Positions 1-4,027 of a DNA stretch of 6,189 bases are shown here, piece by piece; position 1 is the first letter of the stretch; each line of letters opens with the position of its first letter. The notes beneath the pieces were generated by a model. It did not search any database. It worked only from the letters and a program-made list of their open reading frames with translations, and was not told where the DNA came from. The DNA comes from a bacterium (GTDB lineage: Bacteria > UBA9089 > JASEGY01). The position numbers and the translations under genes were made by a program. The DNA is taken from positions 1-6,189 of the forward strand of contig JASEGY010000226.1 of the NCBI GenBank assembly GCA_030019105.1, written 5' to 3'.

Positions 1-8
1 AATGCTTT

Positions 9-83
9 CACCCAAAAATCGGGAGAAACATAAGAGGACTGTCGAAATCTACGATAAATGAAGGTGAGTTTAAATTTTGGGTG
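9..83. repeat. 9-bp inverted repeat upstream of the metal regulator
   Basis: The arms CACCCAAAA (9-17) and TTTTGGGTG (75-83) are exact reverse complements separated by 57 nt. They bracket the leader of the regulator gene. The right arm ends 12 nt before the chosen ATG and overlaps an alternative GTG start at 81. The pair could form a long-range hairpin in the leader, but it is short enough to be chance. I see no convincing promoter in positions 1-95. Confidence 0.25.
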
Positions 84-95
84 TTTGGAGTAGAG

Positions 96-599
96 ATGGA
101 ACAAGGAAAATTAAGCTCCAATATGGAAGATTATCTGGAGGCTATCGCCGTTCTCGGTAAAAGACATAAGGTGGCCAGAGTCAGGGATATAAGCCGTCTG
201 ATGAATGTCAAGACCCCCAGTGTTACGGGGGCCTTGAACACCCTTTCTGAGAATGGGTTTGTTGTCCATGAGAAGTATGGCTATGTGGAGCTTACCGCAA
301 AAGGTAAGAGCCTGGCCCAGGATATTCAAAACCGGCATGATATGCTGGTTAAGTTTCTAACCGGAATATTAGGCCTTGATCCTGAAATAGCCGCAGAAGA
401 CGCCTGTAAGATGGAGCATTCGGTTAGTCCCCCGACTTTAGAGAAGCTGACAAAATTTATAGAGTTTGTCGAGACCTGCCCGGAAAACGATAGGCCCGAT
501 TGGCTAACAGGCTTTGACCATTATTCTAAAACCGGCCGGCGGCTGAGATGTAAAATGAAGGCAACTACTCAGGTGGATAGGCTGAAGGCTGAAGACTGA
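96..599 (+). CDS. DtxR/MntR-family metal-dependent transcriptional regulator
   Basis: A 167-aa cytoplasmic DNA-binding protein, probably an iron- or manganese-activated repressor. Residues ~8-70 form the winged helix-turn-helix; the stretch VRDISRLMNVKTPSVTGAL contains the recognition helix and a GYVELTAKGK wing follows. Residues ~72-130 form the metal-binding and dimerisation domain. Likely ligands by alignment to MntR and DtxR are D12, E15, H81, C104, E107 and H108, with C104-x2-E-H as in DtxR and D12 as in MntR. No SH3-like third domain is present. ATG 96 was chosen because GGAG (87-90) lies 5 nt upstream and MEDYLEAI then sits at the usual N-terminal place. A GTG at 81 is in frame, and the frame stays open to the left window edge, but without family similarity. 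The location upstream of feoAB suggests it controls them. The last ~13 codons fall inside an inverted-repeat element, so the C-terminus may not be ancestral. Confidence 0.9.
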   Translation: MEQGKLSSNMEDYLEAIAVLGKRHKVARVRDISRLMNVKTPSVTGALNTLSENGFVVHEKYGYVELTAKGKSLAQDIQNRHDMLVKFLTGILGLDPEIAAEDACKMEHSVSPPTLEKLTKFIEFVETCPENDRPDWLTGFDHYSKTGRRLRCKMKATTQVDRLKAED

Positions 600-646
600 A
601 GTCCCTGAAAACCTTCCACCTTCAGTCTATCTACCTGAGCAGTTGC
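561..646. repeat. 86-nt inverted-repeat element overlapping the regulator 3' end
   Basis: A 28-nt left arm (561-588, starting GCAACTACTCAGG) and a 28-nt right arm (619-646, ending CCTGAGCAGTTGC) match as reverse complements at 25 of 28 positions; two of the three mismatches would be G-U pairs in RNA. The 30-nt centre carries CTGAAG-type short repeats. The left arm is coding (C-terminus of the regulator) and the right arm is past the stop. GCAACTA occurs at 561-567 and again at 645-651. The structure suggests an interspersed palindromic repeat, and the RNA hairpin could also act as a 3' stabiliser or a weak terminator. There is no T-tract directly after it. Confidence 0.7.
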
Positions 647-692
647 AACTAAAGGCGGTAAAACAGGATACCGGGGCTTTGGAATATTTTTT

Positions 693-721
693 TTGATCCA
701 AAAGTTAAGGCTATCTAACAT
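693..721 (+). promoter_or_regulatory. Candidate sigma-70-type promoter of feoAB
   Basis: TTGATC (693-698) and TAACAT (716-721) are separated by exactly 17 nt. Each matches four of six positions of the -35 and -10 consensus. Transcription would begin near 728, giving a leader of about 40 nt before the feoA start at 767. The spacing is ideal but the hexamers are moderate, and sigma specificity in this organism is unknown. Confidence 0.4.
704..719. promoter_or_regulatory. Possible operator dyad in the feoA promoter
   Basis: GTTAAGGCTATCTAAC has perfect 4-bp outer arms (GTTA/TAAC) around an asymmetric centre, and it covers the spacer and the -10 element of the candidate feoA promoter. DtxR-type operators are inverted repeats built on TTAGG/CCTAA-like half sites, so composition and position fit repression by the regulator encoded just upstream. 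The inner positions do not pair, so this is only suggestive. Confidence 0.25.
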
Positions 722-766
722 AGTTGTGTGTGCCAAATATAATTGATGCGAAAGGAGGAATATAGG

Positions 767-1024
767 ATGGAAAACGAAAAGGTGTCATTAAGCGATATGA
801 AGGCTGGTCAGACTGGAGTGATCGTAGAACTTCATGGTAGGCAGGGAATGATTTCAAAACTTTCAACCTTAGGGATCAGGGTAGGAGAGAAGATCAAAAA
901 GATAAGCCAACAAGCGATGCGTGGCCCGGTGGTAGTAGAGGTAGGAAGAAGCCAGGTAGCGATTGGTTTTGGTATGGCCGGAAGGGTATTGGTAGAGGCA
1001 GCAAAGGAGGCAGGAAAAAGATGA
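767..1024 (+). CDS. feoA: FeoA, ferrous iron transport accessory protein
   Basis: An 85-aa cytoplasmic SH3-like beta-barrel protein that partners FeoB in Fe(II) uptake. The family pattern is complete: KAGQTGVIVELHG near residue 12, then a LSTLGIRVGEKI segment, a GPVVVEVG strand and a final VAIGFGMAGRVLVE strand. Length is normal for the family. ATG 767 is preceded by AAAGGAGGA (751-759) with about 8 nt spacing, so it is preferred over the in-frame TTG at 743 and ATG at 746, which lie upstream of or in that ribosome-binding site. The stop overlaps the feoB start in ATGA, indicating translational coupling. Confidence 0.93.
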   Translation: MENEKVSLSDMKAGQTGVIVELHGRQGMISKLSTLGIRVGEKIKKISQQAMRGPVVVEVGRSQVAIGFGMAGRVLVEAAKEAGKR

Positions 1025-2751
1025 AGATTCTTTTAATGGGTAATCCGAATGTGGGTAAGAGTGTAGTCTTTTCAAGACTTACTGGCGTGCATGTCATTGC
1101 CTCTAATTATCCTGGAACTACGGTGGAATTTACTAAAGGCTTTATGCATATGCCGGAGGAGTTAGGGTTTAAGGGGGAAACGGCTGAAGTTGTTGATGTT
1201 CCGGGAGTATACACCTTAGAGCCTGCCTCCAGGGCTGAAGAGGTCGCCTGCGAGATGCTCAAAGAGGGGGATGTGGTTATCAATGTGATCAACGCCACAA
1301 ATCTGGAAAGAAGTCTTAATCTCACCCTTCAACTTCTTAAAAAGAAAGTTCCTCTTGTGGTTGCCCTCAACCTCTGGGATGAGGCAGAGCATACCGGCAT
1401 AAAGATCAATGTGGAGAGGCTCCAACAGATTCTTGGAGTGCCCTGCGTTCCTACTTGTGCCATAACCGGTGAAGGTTTTAAGGAACTGGTATCCGAAATA
1501 AAGGAGGCAAAACCAGGAGGCTATGAGTATGAAGAAGAGGAAAGATGGCACGAAGTGGGGAATATTATTGCTCAGGTTGAAAAGGTAACTCATCGCCATC
1601 ATAGTCTTAGAGAAAGACTGTCTGATGCCTCCATCTTTCCAGGCACCGGTATTCCTATCGCCCTGATAGTCCTTTTTGTTACCTTCCAGGTGATAAGGTT
1701 TATTGGCGAAGGGCTGATAGGTTATGTATTTGAACCTCTATTTGAAAATCTGTGGGCGCCATTAATGCTGAAGGTCTCAAACCTGTTAGGCGGAGACGGA
1801 CTTATCCACAACATCCTGATCGGAAGATTGGTCGAGGGAGGGATAGACTTTGGCGAATCCTTTGGACTGCTTACCACCGGGCTTTTTGTCCCCTTTGGAG
1901 CCGTGCTTCCCTACGTCTTTGCCTTCTATCTGATTCTTTCTTTCCTGGAAGATTCAGGTTATCTGCCCAGATTAGCGATATTGGCAGATAATATTATGCA
2001 CCGCGTGGGGCTGCACGGGATGGCCATCATCCCGATGATGCTCGGTCTGGGCTGCAATGTCCCGGGCGCTTTGTCTACCAGGATCATGGAGACAAAGCGG
2101 GAGAGATTCATTGCCGCTACCTTGATGGCCATTGCCGTGCCCTGTATGGCCCAGATTGCCATGATAGTCGGACTGATAGGCAAGCATGGAGCATCTGGAT
2201 TGGGAATAGTCTTTGGCACCCTGTTTGTGGTCTGGATTATTCTGGGGGTAATACTAAATAGAATTATGAAGGGCGAGTCCATGGAGATATTTCTTGAGAT
2301 ACCGCCGTATCGGCTTTCTTACTTAAGAGGGTTGGTCAAGAAGGTCTGGATGAGGATTATCTGGTTTGCCAAAGAGGCTGTCCCCTGGGTGTTAGCCGGG
2401 GTATTTATCGCTAATATTTTGTATACCTTCGGAATAGTTGATTTTGTCGGAAGATATACTGCCCCGTTGATTTCAGGGGTTTTTGGGTTGCCCAAAGAAG
2501 CTGTTGGCGCTCTCATTCTCGGATTCTTCCGCAAGGATGTAGCGGTAGGGATGCTTGCCCCGCTGGACATGTCTCTTTCACAGCTTGCCGTAGCTAGTGT
2601 GGTCCTGACCATGTATTTCCCGTGCGTGGCTACATTTGCCGTTCTGGTCAAGGAATTGGGAGTGGTGGCTATGCTCAAGTCCGCGGTGATCATGATTATT
2701 TCCACCCTCATAGTGGGAGGAATACTTAATTTAGTCCTGGGGATATTGTAG
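1021..2751 (+). CDS. feoB: FeoB, ferrous iron transporter (short form)
   Basis: An inner-membrane Fe(II) transporter with an N-terminal GTPase domain. Visible motifs are G1 GNPNVGKS (7-14), the G2 threonines 33-34 after NYPG, G3 DVPG (59-62), G4 NLWD (117-120) and G5 CAIT (146-149). The helical linker (about residues 160-200) is brief before the membrane core begins near LSDASIFPGTGIPIAL (199-215). Gate-type motifs follow: GLGCNVPG with C345, AVPCMAQ with C375, FFRKDVAVGML (502-512) and FPCVATF with C535. The core is strongly hydrophobic with multiple membrane segments to the C-terminus. At 576 aa it is well below the ~670-770 aa typical of FeoB; most of the missing length lies in the linker (GDI) region, and there is no extended C-terminal tail. 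The start overlaps feoA by 4 nt, with AAAGGAGG (1003-1010) 10 nt upstream. The reading frame is intact. Confidence 0.93.
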   Translation: MKILLMGNPNVGKSVVFSRLTGVHVIASNYPGTTVEFTKGFMHMPEELGFKGETAEVVDVPGVYTLEPASRAEEVACEMLKEGDVVINVINATNLERSLNLTLQLLKKKVPLVVALNLWDEAEHTGIKINVERLQQILGVPCVPTCAITGEGFKELVSEIKEAKPGGYEYEEEERWHEVGNIIAQVEKVTHRHHSLRERLSDASIFPGTGIPIALIVLFVTFQVIRFIGEGLIGYVFEPLFENLWAPLMLKVSNLLGGDGLIHNILIGRLVEGGIDFGESFGLLTTGLFVPFGAVLPYVFAFYLILSFLEDSGYLPRLAILADNIMHRVGLHGMAIIPMMLGLGCNVPGALSTRIMETKRERFIAATLMAIAVPCMAQIAMIVGLIGKHGASGLGIVFGTLFVVWIILGVILNRIMKGESMEIFLEIPPYRLSYLRGLVKKVWMRIIWFAKEAVPWVLAGVFIANILYTFGIVDFVGRYTAPLISGVFGLPKEAVGALILGFFRKDVAVGMLAPLDMSLSQLAVASVVLTMYFPCVATFAVLVKELGVVAMLKSAVIMIISTLIVGGILNLVLGIL

Positions 2752-2756
2752 GCGCT

Positions 2757-2828
2757 TTTGCCTGGCCTTCCGAAGGCCTGGAACCTTCGGGTAGGTGGCC
2801 TGGTTGGCAAATGTATTCAAGAAGGTTC
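2757..2828. terminator. Hairpin-rich convergent intergenic region, possible bidirectional terminator
   Basis: This gap lies between the convergent ends of feoB and the antitoxin gene. It holds several competing inverted repeats: GGCCTT/AAGGCC (2764-2769 and 2773-2778, 3-nt loop, extendable by CC/GG past one mismatch), CCGAAGG/CCTTCGG (2770-2776 and 2784-2790), GAACCTTC/GAAGGTTC (2781-2788 and 2821-2828) and TTTGCC/GGCAAA (2757-2762 and 2806-2811). Some are mutually exclusive. No clear T-tract follows on either strand, so intrinsic termination is inferred from position and structure only. Confidence 0.4.
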
Positions 2829-2840
2829 TCGGATAAAGAT

Positions 2841-3134
2841 TTAATATTCCCCAATCAATTTGATTTCAAGTCTACAGTTCAAAGCCTTAGCTATTTTTTT
2901 GAGCATAGCTAAAGAGACTCTGTCGTATCCGGGGGACTCTACTCGTGAAACACTTGATCCTTTTGTCCCAATCCTTTTTGCCAGATCTTCCTGGGTGATA
3001 TTCAACCTGGACCTTGCCTTGATTATTTCGCTGGCAACCTGGAACTCAGGTTCAAGGGCATCATAGGCGGCTTTCACCTCAGGGTCGGCAAGCCATTTTT
3101 TCTTAATATCATCCCAGTTCTTTAATTTAGCCAT
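2841..3134 (-). CDS. XRE-family antitoxin (HigA-like)
   Basis: A 97-aa helix-turn-helix protein that would neutralise the adjacent RelE-superfamily toxin and autorepress the operon. The N-terminal ~35 residues (KNWDDIKKKWLADPEVKAAY) resemble the toxin-binding extension seen in this antitoxin group. Residues ~36-90 form a Cro/C1-type HTH with ITQEDLAKRIGTKGSSVSRVE, then YDRVSLAMLKKIAKALNCRLEIKL. The start ATG at 3134 has AAGGAGA (3147-3141 on the minus strand) 7 nt upstream. The ancestral toxin stop overlaps this start by 8 nt (ATGGCTAA), typical of toxin-first TA operons. The gene is intact although the toxin gene is broken. Exact subfamily is uncertain, so no symbol is assigned. Confidence 0.88.
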   Translation of the reverse strand: MAKLKNWDDIKKKWLADPEVKAAYDALEPEFQVASEIIKARSRLNITQEDLAKRIGTKGSSVSRVESPGYDRVSLAMLKKIAKALNCRLEIKLIGEY

Positions 3135-3242
3135 TTTGTATCTCCTTCATCCTTTTAAGGGCTATATTAATTTCTCTTTTTGGCGTTTTGGCCGTCTTCT
3201 TGATGAAGCCATGAAGCAAGATAACCCGTTTACCACTTGTTG

Positions 3243-3398
3243 TAAAATAACTCGACAGTCAAAAGTTCTCATGTGCGCCTGGCTTCAACTTGCTGAGATT
3301 AAAGCACTTACCTCCATTTTGCCTTCGGCGGGGGTTGATTTTTTAAGACCAGTAATATCAATAGGTTACGGAGAACTTTTAACTGTCGAGTAAAATAA
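3243..3398. repeat. 8-bp target site duplication flanking the MITE
   Basis: TAAAATAA occurs immediately left (3243-3250) and immediately right (3391-3398) of the element and is perfect. An AT-rich 8-bp duplication is a direct footprint of transposition and fixes the element ends to the base. Confidence 0.92.
3251..3390. mobile_element. 140-bp MITE-like non-autonomous insertion
   Basis: The element ends are CTCGACAGTCAAAAGTTCTC (3251-3270) and its reverse complement with one difference (3371-3390), a 20-bp terminal inverted repeat with 19 matches. It is flanked by a perfect 8-bp duplication. The 100-bp interior has no credible gene and no transposase, so mobilisation must have depended on a transposase encoded elsewhere. 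It lies inside the toxin gene and shifts its frame (140 bp plus the 8-bp duplication, 148 nt in all). The TIR plus 8-bp duplication would suit several IS families, and I cannot assign one. Confidence 0.92.
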
Positions 3399-3615
3399 AA
3401 GACTCTTGCCAGGCCATCTTTTTCCCTGGCTCTAATCTCAAAGAGCTTTTTATAGCCTTTTACCGGTTTCACATAAGGTTCTTTTATGTTGTGAGGTTCA
3501 TAACAAACAAGCATCTCCACGATTCTTAATATCTTGGCTTTAATCTCAGCAGAAAGTGTATTAAGCCATTCTTCAAGTTTTTCGTGGTGTTCAACAGTCC
3601 ATTTCATCATAAATA

Positions 3616-3644
3616 TAGTTAACATATCTGCTAAGTATTGTCAA
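3616..3644 (-). promoter_or_regulatory. Candidate promoter of the toxin-antitoxin operon
   Basis: On the minus strand a perfect TTGACA lies at 3644-3639, pointing toward the toxin gene. The downstream -10 is weak: TAACTA at 17 nt or AACTAT at 18 nt spacing, in AT-rich sequence around 3621-3616. A start site near 3609 would give a nearly leaderless toxin message, in keeping with the absence of a visible ribosome-binding site before ATG 3607. Confidence 0.4.
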
Positions 3645-3658
3645 GCAATATTTTGCTT
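3643..3658. promoter_or_regulatory. Palindromic operator candidate for the antitoxin
   Basis: AAGCAA-TATT-TTGCTT is a perfect 6+4+6 dyad that touches the -35 element TTGACA of the TA promoter. XRE antitoxins commonly autorepress by binding such palindromes over their own promoter, so this is the best operator candidate here. Binding is inferred from symmetry and position. Confidence 0.45.
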
Positions 3659-3668
3659 ACAGATACGA

Positions 3669-3788
3669 CTTCTGAGTCTTGGGCTAAAGCAGGGAGATTC
3701 GGTAACAATTACCGCCGATGGGCCTGATAAGTGGAAAGCTATCAAGGAAATTCATCGGATATTAAGAGAAAAGGAGATGATGAAGTAG
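3669..3788 (+). pseudogene. Remnant of the HPr phosphocarrier C-terminal part
   Basis: The plus-strand frame ending at TAG 3786-3788 reads LLSLGLKQGDSVTITADGPD and continues KWKAIKEIHRIL to a lysine-rich end. This resembles the last ~40 residues of HPr (PTS phosphocarrier family), where a G-L-L-x-L-G-L-K-Q-G-D-type segment is followed by a beta strand, AEGPD and the final helix. The N-terminal two thirds, including the phosphorylated histidine region, are absent: upstream the same frame runs antisense through the TA promoter and toxin gene and has no start with a ribosome-binding site. I read it as a truncated relic marking the edge of an insertion; chance similarity is possible. Confidence 0.5.
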
Positions 3789-3810
3789 TGAGCAGCAGGT
3801 GCAGGATAAC

Positions 3811-3935
3811 CGGGAAGCTCGAAAAAAGCCGGAAGGCGGCTCCGCGACCAAACAGAAACCGCCTTCCGTTAGTGCCTGGCGAAACCAGGTCCACCAGGCC
3901 CGAACATAGTATACCAGAAGTAAGGGCCTGGGGTC
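3811..3935 (+). other. GC-rich structured intergenic segment, possible leader RNA
   Basis: Three stems follow one another: CGGAAGGCGG/CCGCCTTCCG (3830-3839 and 3859-3868, exact 10 bp, 19-nt loop), CCTGG/CCAGG (3875-3879 and 3885-3889, loop CGAAA) and CCAGGCCC/GGGCCTGG (3894-3901 and 3924-3931, exact 8 bp, 22-nt loop). The first loop has GACC (3847-3850), which could pair with GGTC (3932-3935). The segment lies in the 239-nt gap upstream of the receptor gene, so a cis-acting leader is conceivable. I compared it by eye with the cobalamin, TPP and molybdenum-cofactor riboswitches and found no match. On the minus strand the first stem is followed by T6 (3827-3822), so it could alternatively act as a terminator for an antisense transcript. 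Confidence 0.35.
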
Positions 3936-3959
3936 AACTAAAAAAGGACTAAGGAGGCA

Positions 3960-4007
3960 GATTGCGGCCTGATAAGGTGTTTTTTCAATCCGCAATCCGC
4001 AATCCGA
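3960..4007. repeat. AATCCGC tandem repeat with inverted partner
   Basis: The heptamer AATCCGC occurs in tandem at 3987-3993 and 3994-4000, followed by AATCCGA (4001-4007). GATTGCGG (3960-3967) is the exact reverse complement of CCGCAATC, which occurs in two registers (3990-3997 and 3997-4004), so two alternative 8-bp hairpins can form. The repeat ends 10 nt before the Shine-Dalgarno sequence of the receptor gene. It looks like a small interspersed intergenic repeat. Confidence 0.55.
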
Positions 4008-4016
4008 AATCGAAAC

Positions 4017-4023
4017 GGAGGTG
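4017..4023 (+). promoter_or_regulatory. Ribosome binding site of the TonB-dependent receptor
   Basis: GGAGGTG (4017-4023) has its GGAGG core 6 nt before ATG 4028. This strong site, together with the signal peptide that begins at this ATG, decides the start of the receptor gene. Confidence 0.8.
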
Positions 4024-4027
4024 TACT

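Larger units (their letters stand above)
3127..3607 (-). pseudogene. HigB/Gp49-like RelE-superfamily toxin, disrupted by a MITE
   Basis: An mRNA-interferase-type toxin gene that is now interrupted. The 5' part begins MKWTVEHHEKLEEWL and contains the family signature VKGYKKLFEIR...DGLARVFYFT. At 3390 the frame enters an inserted element, reads 26 foreign residues and stops at 3308-3310. Beyond the element, 3250-3127 encodes the missing C-terminus, including VILLHGFIKKTAKTPKREI and ending QNG-stop. Removing 3251-3390 plus one 8-bp target copy (148 nt) leaves exactly 111 codons, i.e. a 110-aa toxin of normal family length. I placed the start at ATG 3607 because MKW is the usual family beginning; ATGs at 3610 and 3625 are in frame and no clear ribosome-binding site is seen. 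The truncated product lacks the conserved C-terminal strand and helix and is probably inactive. Confidence 0.92.

Noticed and set aside
2..61. Short frame MLSPKNREKHKRTVEIYDK at the left edge, possibly the end of an upstream gene.
   Set aside because: Only 19 codons, no ribosome-binding site visible and no recognisable family; it cannot be separated from chance.
81..95. GTG start at 81 for the metal regulator.
   Set aside because: ATG 96 has GGAG 5 nt upstream and gives the family-typical N-terminus; the five extra residues have no support.
561..646. Integron attC site.
   Set aside because: No GTTRRRY/RYYYAAC core sites at the ends and no integrase; the arms are a simple long inverted repeat.
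3310..3370. Within the MITE, another minus-strand frame reads TGLKKSTPAEGKMEV, superficially like the C-terminal KKT-x-TP motif of the toxin, suggesting a simple point frameshift.
   Set aside because: The true C-terminus lies beyond the element at 3250-3127 and is restored exactly, in frame, when the element and one duplication are removed. The similarity inside the MITE is chance.
3811..3935. Cobalamin riboswitch upstream of the TonB receptor.
   Set aside because: The ordered core (GGGAA...GGTG...CCCCGC-ACTGT and later GCCACTG) is not present; only isolated fragments resemble it.
3731..3995. Overlapping frames on both strands (about 73 and 77 codons) in the gap before the receptor.
   Set aside because: They run through the stem-loop and repeat region, lack ribosome-binding sites and have low-complexity, basic or Cys/Leu-rich compositions with no family resemblance.
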